Part shown: positions 50,362-60,400 of the stretch, piece after piece
How positions within the stretch are numbered: the first letter of the stretch is position 1
Layout of the letters: each line of letters starts with the position of its first letter
Assembly: GCF_000820765.1 (NCBI RefSeq)
Contig: NZ_CCYH01000016.1
Coordinates: 62,001-126,000, forward strand
Source of the DNA: Candidatus Soleaferrea massiliensis AP7
Lineage (GTDB): Bacteria; Bacillota; Clostridia; Oscillospirales; Ruminococcaceae
Reading direction: 5' to 3'
Length of the DNA: 64,000 nucleotides
Program-made: the position numbers and the translations under genes
The notes under the pieces: model-generated
Database searches by the model: none
The model's input: only the letters and a program-made list of their open reading frames with translations
What the model was told of the DNA's origin: nothing

Positions 50362-53300
50362 ATGAACAAAAAGAGATTTTATCAGAAGTCGGCAGCGGCC
50401 CTGCTCACCGTGGGCGTTCTGCTGACCCAGCTGCCGGCCGCCGCGCTGGGAGCGACTCCTCAGACGGAAAACACTACCACAACAGTAGGCGAAACCGCAC
50501 AGCCGGTTACGTATGACTCGGTTTTCAAAATTCCAAGAGAGGCGATCACCTCTATCACGAACAACGCCGGCCACTACGGCGGCAGCGTCATCGCCAACGC
50601 GATTGACGGCAGCAGGTCCACCCATTGGGAGACCAATAAACCGAATAACGCATCTTTCAACAATGCCGTGACCGTGACGTTCGACGGCCTGTATGAAATT
50701 GCCACGCTGAAATACCTGGTGCGTCAGGACGGCGGCCGTCCAAAGGGCTTCCCGCTTGAATACAACATCTATTACAGCACCAGTGAGAGCGGCGAGAATT
50801 TCAAACTGCTCAGGCACGGTACCTATGCTTCCGCCTCGGGCAGTGAGGTTTCGATTCAGGTGGAGCCGACCGAGGTGCGCAGGGTGCGCTTCGAATTTGT
50901 GCGCGCCCAAGGCAACTGGGCAAGCATGGCGGAGCTTTCCTTCTACCGGTATGACGAGCTGGCCGAGCGCATCGACGATGTGTTCACCGACAAGACCTAT
51001 TCCGCCCTTTCGGAGGAGTACAGAGATGCCGCAAAGCTTGACAGGCTGGCGCAGCTTGCTAAGGTCCATCCGGACAAGGCAAAGTATGAGCGGTTCTTAA
51101 ACGCCGCGTACGAGCTGCTGGAAAACCCCGGTGCGTTTGACAGCCGGGTGTTCACCGCATCTCAGCGCGGCAACTTCGACAAGGAGAAGAACCGGTCGAA
51201 GATCTCCTGGACGATGTATTCCTACGATTCCACCGGCTACTACGTCACGCCGGGCGAAACCATCTATGTCTATGTCGATGCCGACCAGAACAGCGTGATG
51301 CCGAAGCTGCTGTTCGGACAGATTGCGAAGGACAAGAACGACTGGCGCCGCTGGTTTACGCTGAAGCCGGGGCTCAATGTCATCACGGCGCAGACCATAG
51401 ACAAGATGAACCCTGCGGCCATCTATATCTACAACCCGGCGCTTCCGGAGGATCAGGCGTACGCACCCCGTGTCCGGATCGAAGGCGGCACCAAGTTCCC
51501 GCTGTATGTGCACGGCAAGACCGACCCGCAGGACTTTGAAAATGAACTGCGTGAATACCTGAAAAATGTCAGCTACAACGACAACGACTTCGCCGACGGC
51601 AACCCGAACGGCTACTATTACAACATCGCCGAGGTGGCGTCGGAGAACTGCACCATCACGACAAGCGCGGCGGGCTGCCTGAACGGCATCACCAACAGGC
51701 CGGGCAAGACCATCGCGGATACGATGGACATCTGGGAAGACATGTACTACAGCTATGCGAAGTATTCCGGCTTCGACACCGAGGATCCCACATCGGATGA
51801 CTATATGCCGCGCATCAAGTTCAACTGCCGCGTCTTCTGCCAGGGTCCGTTCGGCTGGGCGGATACCGGCTATAACGGCTTCAACGGCGGAAACAGCCAG
51901 AAGCGCGACAACAATTTCTTCTCCAGCATCGTTTCCTACAACACCATCACCTCCGGCGGATGGGCACTGTTCCATGAAATCGGACATTCCTATGACTCCG
52001 CGCCGCTGGGCGTCAGCGAATCCACCAACAACCTGTATTCCCTGATGATGCAGGATAAATACATCCCGAACAACCGTCTGGTAACCGGACAGCTCTGGAA
52101 GAACAATATTGAGCCGTTCCACAATATCGCGGACCGTTCCACCAGGGATGCAAAGAACATCTGGACCTACCTTGCCGTTGTCAACCAGCTCGAGCTGGTC
52201 TACGGACGCGAAACCCTCTACGGACAGGCGCAGAAGATCGCGCGCCGCGATACGACAGGCATGCTGGGCGGCCTCAACAAATATGAGAGAATGGCAGTCA
52301 CCATGAGCAAGGCGGCGGGCTATGACCTGACCGGACATTTTGAGTATTACTGCCTGCCGATCGGCGAAAAGGCTAAAAGCCTGGTTGCCGATCTGCCGAA
52401 GGACGGCAAGAAGACCTACTATGTCAACAATAAATACATAGCAGACGATGCTGCGGCCTTCTCCAACCCGGATGCAAAGCCGGTTGTCACGACTGCCGGA
52501 AGCGGCGAAATCCGGCTGAACCTCTCGATTGACGAGCCGGACAACGCGGTCCTGTGCTACGAAATCTACCGGAACGGCGAGAAGATCGGCGTGACCTATT
52601 CCGACACCTATGTGGACAAAAATACCGAGGCGAACACCGTATACACCTATGCGGCCATCGCCTATGACCGCAAGCTCGGCGCGTCCCAAATGAGCGAAGG
52701 TGTACAGAAGAATTCCAGCGAACCGGCGCTGATGACCACAGGAGACCCGGTTGTCTCGCTGCGCGCGGACTTTGACCCGATGCGCTTCATCACGGCTAAA
52801 GATGCGGCGGGCGTGAGCATCACCGACCGTGTCGTGGTGGAAGCGGACAATGTCAACACAAGCGAAAAGGGAACCTATGAGGTTGCCTACCGCGTAGCCG
52901 ACACATTCGGAAACGAGAGCACGCTCAAGCTGCCGGTCCGGGTTGTGAGCGACAGCACCTATCTCAGCGATATGAACTGGAAATCCGCGCAGACCGGCTG
53001 GGGATCGATCCGCAAGGACAAGAGCGTAACCCAGAAGGCCATCTCGCTGCTCAGCGAAAAAGGGGAGCAGACCTTTACCAAGGGCATCGGCACACACGCG
53101 AATTCCACGATTGTGTACGACATCTCGAAGTCAGGCGCGCAGACCTTTGAGGCCTATGTCGGCGTTGACGGCGCGATGCGTTCGGCAAATGCGTCCTCGC
53201 TGACCTTCGAAGTCTATGTCGACGGCGTCAAGCAGTATGAAAGCGGCGTCATGAAGAAGGACACGCCGGCCAAATTTGTCAGCATGAACGTCAAGGACGC

Positions 53301-54522
53301 GAAAGAACTCAAACTGGTCGTCACCGACGGCGGCAACGGCAATGGAAGCGACCATGCCGACTGGGCCGACGCAAAGCTGATCAACGACGACGCGCGCCCG
53401 ACCATCAGCGGACTGTCCTATCAGAGCTGCAGGGTCGGCGGATCGGTCGACCTGATGTCCGGCGTCACTGCGTATGACATCGAGGACGGCGACCTGACCG
53501 GTTCGGTTGAGATGAGCACCGATTTCACATCCGAGCAGCCCGGCGTCTATGACGTGCGTTACAGCGTCACCGATTCGGACGGCAACACCACGGTGGAAAC
53601 CAGAACGGTTGCGGTCACCAACGCGGCGGTGTATGCAAGCGACGTCAGCTGGCAGCAGGCCTCCATCGGCTGGGGCTCGATCGGAAAGGACAAAGCGGTT
53701 TCCGGAAACGCCCTGCGCCTGAATGCGGGCGACGGCAGCTGGAAGACCTACGAAAAGGGCATCGGCACCCACGCGTATTCCCAGATCACCTATGATTTGA
53801 CCGGCAAGGGCTTCTATGCGTTCGAAAGCTACATCGGCGTCGACGGCGCGATGAAAAACTCGGGCGTTTCCTCGATCACCTTCGAGGTCTATGTCGACGG
53901 TGTCAAACGGTATGACAGCGGGCTGATGAAATCCAACACCCCGCAGAAGTTCGTTTCGGTCAACCTGAACGGCGCGTCCACGCTCAAGCTGGTGGTGACC
54001 GCCGCGGGCAACGGCAACGGAAGCGATCATGGCGACTGGGCCGATGCGAAGTTCCTGACCGTTCTGGACAAATCCGAATTGGAGCAGGTTCTTCTGGAAG
54101 CGGAGAGCAAACGGGAATCCGATTATACAGAGGAGAGCCTTGCGGCGTTTACCCAAAGCAGGCAGCAGGCCCGCGAGGTGCTGGAAAACGAGACGGCTAC
54201 CGCGCAACAGGCAGCAGAGGCCGTCCAGGCCCTGCGCAGCGCGATGGACGGACTGGTCCCGGCGATTGACCGGCAGGCGCTCCAGGACATTGTGGACTAT
54301 GCCAGCCGGATTGACAGTGTATCCTATGTTGATCCCACTTGGAAGCACAGGGATATCCGGTATGAAAACTTTGTAGCCGTCATGGCTGACTATGCTTGGG
54401 TGCTGGAATCTCCCGATGCAACCCAGCAGAAGGTAGACGACACCGTTAAAGTCCTGCAATATTTTGTTGAAGAGCTGGGCCAGACCTACCAGGCTGGCGG
54501 AACTCCGGTTAAATTTCAATAG
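50362..54522 (+). CDS. Secreted M60-family (mucinase-like) metallopeptidase with carbohydrate-binding modules
   Basis: A 1386-residue secreted protein. Domains in order: signal peptide (1 to about 30); CBM32/F5-8C domain (about 55-205); peptidase M60 region (about 290-650) with zinc motif HEIGH at 538-542 and Glu553; FN3-like domain (about 710-780); two Ig-like domains (about 795-865 and 1013-1088), each followed by an NPCBM/CBM51 domain (about 868-1005 and 1090-1235); FIVAR-like helical module (about 1240-1310). M60 enzymes of gut bacteria cleave mucin-type O-glycoproteins. No sorting signal is present, so it is released or held by its sugar-binding domains. GGAAGAGGAA precedes ATG 50362. 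Expression is under the c-di-GMP riboswitch. Confidence 0.9.
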   Translation: MNKKRFYQKSAAALLTVGVLLTQLPAAALGATPQTENTTTTVGETAQPVTYDSVFKIPREAITSITNNAGHYGGSVIANAIDGSRSTHWETNKPNNASFNNAVTVTFDGLYEIATLKYLVRQDGGRPKGFPLEYNIYYSTSESGENFKLLRHGTYASASGSEVSIQVEPTEVRRVRFEFVRAQGNWASMAELSFYRYDELAERIDDVFTDKTYSALSEEYRDAAKLDRLAQLAKVHPDKAKYERFLNAAYELLENPGAFDSRVFTASQRGNFDKEKNRSKISWTMYSYDSTGYYVTPGETIYVYVDADQNSVMPKLLFGQIAKDKNDWRRWFTLKPGLNVITAQTIDKMNPAAIYIYNPALPEDQAYAPRVRIEGGTKFPLYVHGKTDPQDFENELREYLKNVSYNDNDFADGNPNGYYYNIAEVASENCTITTSAAGCLNGITNRPGKTIADTMDIWEDMYYSYAKYSGFDTEDPTSDDYMPRIKFNCRVFCQGPFGWADTGYNGFNGGNSQKRDNNFFSSIVSYNTITSGGWALFHEIGHSYDSAPLGVSESTNNLYSLMMQDKYIPNNRLVTGQLWKNNIEPFHNIADRSTRDAKNIWTYLAVVNQLELVYGRETLYGQAQKIARRDTTGMLGGLNKYERMAVTMSKAAGYDLTGHFEYYCLPIGEKAKSLVADLPKDGKKTYYVNNKYIADDAAAFSNPDAKPVVTTAGSGEIRLNLSIDEPDNAVLCYEIYRNGEKIGVTYSDTYVDKNTEANTVYTYAAIAYDRKLGASQMSEGVQKNSSEPALMTTGDPVVSLRADFDPMRFITAKDAAGVSITDRVVVEADNVNTSEKGTYEVAYRVADTFGNESTLKLPVRVVSDSTYLSDMNWKSAQTGWGSIRKDKSVTQKAISLLSEKGEQTFTKGIGTHANSTIVYDISKSGAQTFEAYVGVDGAMRSANASSLTFEVYVDGVKQYESGVMKKDTPAKFVSMNVKDAKELKLVVTDGGNGNGSDHADWADAKLINDDARPTISGLSYQSCRVGGSVDLMSGVTAYDIEDGDLTGSVEMSTDFTSEQPGVYDVRYSVTDSDGNTTVETRTVAVTNAAVYASDVSWQQASIGWGSIGKDKAVSGNALRLNAGDGSWKTYEKGIGTHAYSQITYDLTGKGFYAFESYIGVDGAMKNSGVSSITFEVYVDGVKRYDSGLMKSNTPQKFVSVNLNGASTLKLVVTAAGNGNGSDHGDWADAKFLTVLDKSELEQVLLEAESKRESDYTEESLAAFTQSRQQAREVLENETATAQQAAEAVQALRSAMDGLVPAIDRQALQDIVDYASRIDSVSYVDPTWKHRDIRYENFVAVMADYAWVLESPDATQQKVDDTVKVLQYFVEELGQTYQAGGTPVKFQ

Positions 54523-54536
54523 TCTTATTCTCTAAA

Positions 54537-54574
54537 ACAGACCGGCGCACCAACAGGTGCGCCGGTCTGTTTTT
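54537..54574 (+). terminator. Terminator after the M60 gene
   Basis: A perfect 15-bp stem ACAGACCGGCGCACC / GGTGCGCCGGTCTGT with AACA loop, then TTTTAT. Confidence 0.92.
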
Positions 54575-54696
54575 ATATGTCTGCTCAGTCGATCTGCTGA
54601 AATCTGGGCTGGATGGTTTTGGCCGCAGATACGCTGTCAACCAGCATGCCCTACGTCGGTTTTCCCCGTTCGAAAATGCCCGGGTACGATTTATCG

Positions 54697-54718
54697 ATTG
54701 GACACAGTGGTGTCCAAT
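54697..54718. repeat. Short perfect inverted repeat
   Basis: ATTGGACAC-AGTG-GTGTCCAAT, just beyond the 3' end of the histidine kinase gene. The minus-strand T-run is weak, so it may be a terminator of limited strength or a protein site. Confidence 0.4.
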
Positions 54719-54739
54719 ATAAAAACAACCGTCCCAATA

Positions 54740-56050
54740 TCAGGCTTTGGTGTGCGTATTGGCTGTGACGGGGTTCATGCGGTTGTTGATCAGCACATTG
54801 ACATGGAAGCGGCCTTCCTCAGCCGTGAAACTGATGCTGCCGTCATACTGCTTTACAATGTTCTGGATGATCGAGATGCCCAGTCCATGACTGTCCTTAT
54901 CTAATTTGGTTGTTTCCAGCTTGGGATTGTTCTGCAGGACGTCCTGAGCCGCTTCGTTGGACACGGCTATCTGCAGGCACTGCTGAAACGATGCGATTTT
55001 AACCTTGATATTCGGTTCCTTTATGTTAGCCGACGCTTCAATTGCGTTGTCCAGAAGATTGGAAAGAATCGCGCATAGATCCAGATTGCGGACATGGATC
55101 TCAGGCAGTGCGGAAAGCTGCAGCTGCATCGGGATTTTCTTCGCATGCGCCAGAGCGCTTTTGTTGTTGAGCACCGCGTCGATCGCCGGGTTGCCGGTCC
55201 GTATCTGCGTGAGGAACGGCGACGCTTCGCCGGCCAGATCATCGAAGTAGTTGCGCAGCTCGTCATACTGTTCCTTTTCAAGCAGGACACGCATACAGAG
55301 AAGCTGGTTTTTAAAATCATGCCGGATGGATTTCAGCGTGTCAAAGGACCGCTTGCTTTCCTTGTAATCCTGCATTTGAAGCTGCAGATATTGCGTATTC
55401 AGATAAAAACGGATCTTGTCCTCATAATCATTTACAATTTTTGCAAAGATCACATACAATAGCAGGTTGATGACCAGAGTGCTTGCAAAAAACATCAGCA
55501 GGATTTTTTCCGGTACGGATACACGCAGAAACAGGAAGACGGAAGAAAAGTTCAGCACCGGAACGATGATCAGGATGCTCAGGTAAGAAAACGGCAGGTC
55601 ATAACAGCTCTTCATCCGGTATTTTGACATCAGGTAAGCGCACAGCACCAGCAGGGATTTGGACAGGATGAAGGTGGCCGAGCTGTTGCTTTCGATGCCA
55701 AGGGAATCGGTGATCAGGTTCAGGGAGGTTTCGGTGATGCGCTGGATGGAGACCAGCGAGCACAGGTAGACGGTGATGGCGGTCAGCTTGTAGGGGAGCC
55801 GGTCCTGCAGGAACAGGACGCTCAGCAGGACGGTCGAAACAAAGAGGATGCCAAGATATCCCCAAAAGCTGTTCCAGGTGTTGAATCGATGGTTGATCAT
55901 GAGCAGAACCGATTCGGCCAGGCAGAAAACGGACATCCAGACACGAACAAAACGGATCTGTTCCCTGGGCTGGTAAAGCTTCTGCAGGATGTATGCGGCC
56001 GCGCCGGTTTCGGCGATGAAGGACAGGAACACAATGATATCGGAAAACAT
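54740..56050 (-). CDS. AgrC-like sensor histidine kinase (GHKL type)
   Basis: A 436-residue kinase. The N-terminal half (1-205) holds about six membrane helices forming the sensor. The dimerisation helix carries the phospho-acceptor His244 in SIRHDFKNQLL, as in peptide-sensing HPK10 kinases. The GHKL ATPase has NLLDNAIEAS and HGLGISIIQNIV. It starts 3 nt after the response-regulator stop. No agrB or agrD (signal peptide and processing) is nearby, so the ligand is unknown. Confidence 0.9.
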   Translation of the reverse strand: MFSDIIVFLSFIAETGAAAYILQKLYQPREQIRFVRVWMSVFCLAESVLLMINHRFNTWNSFWGYLGILFVSTVLLSVLFLQDRLPYKLTAITVYLCSLVSIQRITETSLNLITDSLGIESNSSATFILSKSLLVLCAYLMSKYRMKSCYDLPFSYLSILIIVPVLNFSSVFLFLRVSVPEKILLMFFASTLVINLLLYVIFAKIVNDYEDKIRFYLNTQYLQLQMQDYKESKRSFDTLKSIRHDFKNQLLCMRVLLEKEQYDELRNYFDDLAGEASPFLTQIRTGNPAIDAVLNNKSALAHAKKIPMQLQLSALPEIHVRNLDLCAILSNLLDNAIEASANIKEPNIKVKIASFQQCLQIAVSNEAAQDVLQNNPKLETTKLDKDSHGLGISIIQNIVKQYDGSISFTAEEGRFHVNVLINNRMNPVTANTHTKA

Positions 56051-56052
56051 AT

Positions 56053-56760
56053 TCAGATCAGCCTCCCAAACTCCTCAAATACCTGAGCCGCCCGTTTCCG
56101 GCTGACCGGCAGGCATTCTCCGGATTCCAATACGATCTCGTAGTTGTTGCCGATGTTTTTGATGCGGTTGATATACCGGTAGTTTACAAGATACCCCTTG
56201 TGAATTCGGATAAATCCGTAGCCCTGCAGCTTTTCCTCGATGTCCATCATGCGGTAGCGCAGCTCGGTGGTATCCGTTGGGGATACGATTTTCAGCGTCT
56301 TGTTGTTGCATTCGATGTATTTAATCCGGCTTGGCGCGATGCGCAGCTGATAATTTCCATTGGAGAGCACGATATGATCCTTCGAGCTGCACAGCTCGGT
56401 CGCCAAAGCCCGAACCGTTTCATCGATTTCCTGTTCGAAGCAGCTTTTGCGAATGAAGCGGAACGGCTGGAACTGGAACGATTCGTAGACGGTGTCCTCC
56501 TTATTCGAGACAAAGATGATGAGGCATTCATGTGTGGAACGGCAAAGGTACCGGCTGATGTCGAAGCCGCTGACCTGCGGCATATCGATGTCGAGAAAGA
56601 CAGCGTCATAAAAATCGGTCTCCAGCTTTGTGACAAATTCGGCGCTGTTCCCGAACGTGTCGATGGTCACCGCCATCTTCTGCTGGTCGAAGGATTCTTT
56701 GACCCTGTCGGCAATGTAGGCAAGAATTCTCTTTTCATCATCGCAGACTGCTATCTTCAT
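56053..56760 (-). CDS. LytTR-family response regulator (AgrA-like)
   Basis: A 235-residue regulator. The receiver has the acidic pair at residues 7-8 (CDDEK), phospho-acceptor Asp57 in AVFLDIDMP and Lys in FVSNKED. The C-terminal LytTR DNA-binding domain has SRIKYIECNNKTLKI, the typical RIHKGYLVNYRYINRI and the end. ATG 56760 has GGGAGCGG upstream. It precedes the kinase gene in the same operon. The target genes are not evident; nearby surface genes are candidates. Confidence 0.92.
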   Translation of the reverse strand: MKIAVCDDEKRILAYIADRVKESFDQQKMAVTIDTFGNSAEFVTKLETDFYDAVFLDIDMPQVSGFDISRYLCRSTHECLIIFVSNKEDTVYESFQFQPFRFIRKSCFEQEIDETVRALATELCSSKDHIVLSNGNYQLRIAPSRIKYIECNNKTLKIVSPTDTTELRYRMMDIEEKLQGYGFIRIHKGYLVNYRYINRIKNIGNNYEIVLESGECLPVSRKRAAQVFEEFGRLI

Positions 56761-56789
56761 ACTAACCGCTCCCAAAATTCATTAAGCTT

Positions 56790-56819
56790 ATCTTACTATA
56801 TAAAGGAAACAGTTGTCAA
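56790..56819 (-). promoter_or_regulatory. Promoter of the two-component operon
   Basis: On the minus strand TTGACA (56814-56819), 18 bp, TAAGAT (56790-56795). LytTR regulators often autoregulate, but no clear paired 9-bp LytTR repeat is seen. Confidence 0.6.
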
Positions 56820-57078
56820 GTTAAGACCGAATGTGACAGGAAAATTTTATAGCCGCGATGCTCTCAGTAGAGTATCCAGGACTTTTTTTATCATTGTGTT
56901 AGGAAAAAAGTGTTTTTCCGCGGTATTAAAGCAGGTGCATATCCAGTTACAGCAGAGATCAGTGTTTTTTATAAAAGTAAGAAACAGCGGTTTCGATTTG
57001 AAATGTTCAGCTCTCTGTATATGGTCTGAGCAGAAGAATTATAAAGTCGAGCGACCAAAGGAATGAATTTTCCGCGTC

Positions 57079-57328
57079 CTTTTGCCGCGGTTTTGTAAGG
57101 TTGGTTTTTTTATTTGCAGAGAATCCCTGTGCCGCATGGTGCAGAAAGAGCCGGCCGCAGAATGCGGACCGGCTCTTTTTATGAAAGGGTTCTAAAAAGA
57201 AAAAGAGGGAACAAATGTTAGTCTATCGTTTTTTCAGTGTTTGTTTGTGAGAATCGCTGTGAGACTGCCGACTGCGGCAGGCGACAGAACAACCGCGGTC
57301 GACATCATGTCCCCGGTGCCGGCGTTGT
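57079..57328 (-). pseudogene. Relic of a duplicated GH3 gene end plus terminator
   Basis: A diverged copy, offset by about 248 bp, of the sequence at 57327-57575, which contains the 3' end and terminator of the GH3 gene. On the minus strand 57328-57234 reads NAGTGDMMSTAVVLSPAAVG and on to a stop, matching the sorting-signal tail NVNTGDTTPIAAVLSLIAVG of the live gene. Then comes the same terminator hairpin. It looks like what is left of a tandem paralogue after deletion. The AT-rich 260 nt to its left (56820-57078) hold no gene. Confidence 0.7.
57145..57179 (-). terminator. Terminator, relic copy
   Basis: Hairpin AGAGCCGGCCGCA / TGCGGACCGGCTCT with GAA loop and flanking A and T runs, essentially identical to the copy at 57393. 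Confidence 0.75.
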
Positions 57329-57392
57329 CCTTTGCCGCTATTATGTGAGGTTGTTTTTTTATTTGAAAGAATCCCCATGCCGCATGACGCAG

Positions 57393-57427
57393 AAAGAGCC
57401 GGCCGCAGAATGCGGACCGGCTCTTTT
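57393..57427 (-). terminator. Terminator of the GH3 gene
   Basis: Same hairpin as at 57145. On the minus strand it follows the GH3 stop codon by about 45 nt and ends CTCTTTCTGC. Confidence 0.8.
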
Positions 57428-57471
57428 TATGAAAGGATTCTAAAAAAGAGAAAGAGGAAACAAATCAAAGT

Positions 57472-60400
57472 TTACTGTTCTTTTCTGCGTTTCTTCGCGA
57501 GAACTGCCGTGAGGCCGCCGACTGCGATAAGCGACAGAACGGCTGCGATCGGCGTTGTGTCGCCGGTGTTGACGTTCTTTTTCTTGTTGCCTGCCGCGGT
57601 GCTGCCGGTAGAGACATCGCCGGTGCCGGCCACGTTGCTGGACGGTTTCTTGCTGGAGTTGTCTGTCTGATTGTCGTCCGGCTTGCTGTCGTCCGGATTT
57701 ACCGGATCCTTGCTCGTGTTAGAATCGTCGCCGCCGTTGTCGGAGATCAATTCCAGATTGTTCAGCGCCTTCTGCAGTTCGATTTCCTGTACGGCGACCT
57801 TGCTCTGATCGTCCACGCTCAGGTCTGCGGCCATTACATCTTCCGCATCTGCGATGGCGGTCCGCAGCATCTGTACGCTGGCTGCGGTGTAGAGACTCAG
57901 ATCCTTGGATTTCGCCTGTTTGAGCAGTGCATCCAGGTTGGATTTGTTGGCCTTGAGCCGCAGCTCCAGGATGGCGTTCATCAGACGATCGGTAGCGTCG
58001 TCGATCTCGGTCTGCGTTGCGAAGTCCTCTTCATAGAGTTCCTGCGCGGCGGACAGAGCATCTTTGAATTCCTGTTTGCCGTTTTCCACATAGTTGTCGA
58101 GGTTGTAGGTGCCCGCTGCCGTGATGGCATCCAGAAGGAGGGTCTTGTCCCCGCTCTGCAGGCCCAGTCCATGAATCCATTTGACCAGATCGGTCCAGGC
58201 GTCGAAGACTTCTTCCTTGGTGGCGTTCTTGTCTGCATATACCGTCTCAGCGGCTGCCAGGGAGGCTTCGAAGCCCTTTCTGACATCTTCGATCACATAC
58301 TTGTAATCAGCGTCTTTCTGGCGGTCCTTTGCATAGTTGATGGCGCTTTCGAGAAGCTTTTTGTTGACCTGTGTATCCGGATCAGGCTCTTCGCCGCCCT
58401 CTTTGCTGACGTTGACAACCTTGGTCTCAACGAAATTATCGGAGGATTTGCCGACGTAGAAATTGCGGTCGCCTTCGATGACGGTGTATTTGTCTTTGGT
58501 TCCGTCGGAACGGACATAGTATTCGTCCAGATCGACATTCCAGTAGGACAGCGCGCGCTGGCTGACATGAATGGTGACGGTTTCGCTCTCGCCAGCATCC
58601 AGGATGCCGGTGCGCTCATAGCCTACCAGCTGGTATTTCGCCTGCTGTACGCCGTCGATCAGCGGGAAGTAATCCGCCTCGAGGACATTGGTTTCGTCTG
58701 CGCCGTCGCTGAAGGAATATCTCCAGCTGTCGCTGACATCGTATGGGCTGTATACGCCGTTTTCAAGATCTGCCGCGCCGATATAGATCTGCGGAGCGTC
58801 GGAGCCGCTGGCTGTGCCGTTGTTGGTGACCTTGACCTTGAAGTCGTAGCCGTATTCATCCACGCCTGTGGTGGACGGTTCTACGCCGACCAGCTCATAG
58901 TCGAAGTCGGTGTAGGAGAGACCGTAGCCGAAGTCGTACAGGACTTTATCCTGCTTGTCCGCTGCGTCGTACCATTTGTAGCCGTTGAAGATACCTTCCT
59001 TGATTTCGCTCTTGGTGACGAACGGGCCGGTGGATGCGCCGACATTTCCTCTGCCGTTGGTGGCGATTTCGCTCTGGTCCGCGCTGAAGTCGTTCGGCCA
59101 GGTGACGGAGAGCTTACCGGACGGATTGGTTTTGCCGGAGAGCAGGTTTGCGACTGCAGTGCCGCCGCCCTGACCCGGGAGCCACATTTCCAGGATTGCG
59201 TCAACGTCGTCCACCCATGCGGAGATGTCAACCGGAAGCGCGGTGTTCAGCACGAGGGTGACCTTGTTGCCGGCTGCCTTTGCTGCCGCGATGGATTCGT
59301 TCAGAAGCTGGGTCTGGTCGCTGTCCAGTGTCAGCGATTCGGTGGAATGTGCGAACAGTACAACAGAGGTGCCTTCGGCGCCTGCTGCCGCGATGGCGTC
59401 ATTGTAGTTGTTTTCTTTCTGGGACGGGGTGATCCAGGCGAGACGGACCTGCATGTCCTTGATGCCTGCCTGATAGCTGTAGTTCTCTGCATAATTGCCG
59501 TTTGCACTGACTGTGATTTTATAGGTTTTACCTGCTTCCAGTGTAAAGGAATTGCTTGCAGAAGGTTTGCTGGAGCCGCCTGGGAAGCCGCCGCCACCGC
59601 CGCCGGCTTTCGGGATGTCAAGTCCGGTATCGGTGGAAACGATGTTGGTGCTGGCGTAGGTGCCGATTTCCAAAGAACCGCCTGCGCTGCTGACGTTCTT
59701 TTCTTCGCCGTCGATTTCAATGGTTGCGCTGATGCTCGGCGCCGCGATTGCCTGCACATCCAGCGTGTAGGTGCCGGATTCCGGAGCCTTCAGGTAGGTG
59801 GTCCAGGTGTAGTTCGCACCCTGTTCACCATACGGGAATGCATTGCCGTCCTCGGCGTTGACATAGTCTAAGGAGTTGGTGACAAAGTTGATGTTTGCGT
59901 CCACGCCGTTGTTTTCAGCGCCGTAGCCGTCTGTTCCGGTGCGGATTACGCCCTGTTCGGTCGTGTCGGCATCCTGATAGAGGACATCGGACGGTACCGC
60001 TTCGCCGACGATATCCTGTGCGACGTAGGATTTGACGTTTGCATCCGAGAAGATTTCGCTGAGCGCGTCATACGGGCTGACCGAGAGTCCTCTCAGGGAG
60101 CCGAAGGAGCACTCATGCATATGGCCGGCAACCAGATGGGTGGAGCCGAGACCGATCATTGCGATGTTTTCATTCGAAGAGAGCGGGAGAGTCTCGTTTT
60201 CGTTCTTGACGAGGACGGCGCCCTTCTCAGCGAGCTCGATCGCTTTTTCATTGTTCTTGTTGAGCAGTGCCTCTCTGGCCTCACCGACCAGAACGTCCGG
60301 CAGCTCGATGGTGTCCGGCGGGTTTACATCCGCTGCTGCGGTGCCGTCGCGGCTGACCTGAACCATGTACAGATAGCCGACTTCACCCAGTGCGCGCAGA

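Noticed and set aside
51097-53097. 666-codon minus-strand frame opposite the M60 gene
   Set aside because: Antisense shadow; the plus strand has signal peptide, zinc motif and domain repeats.
58171-59871. 566-codon plus-strand frame opposite the GH3 gene
   Set aside because: Antisense shadow of a gene with clear GH3 motifs and its own promoter and terminator.
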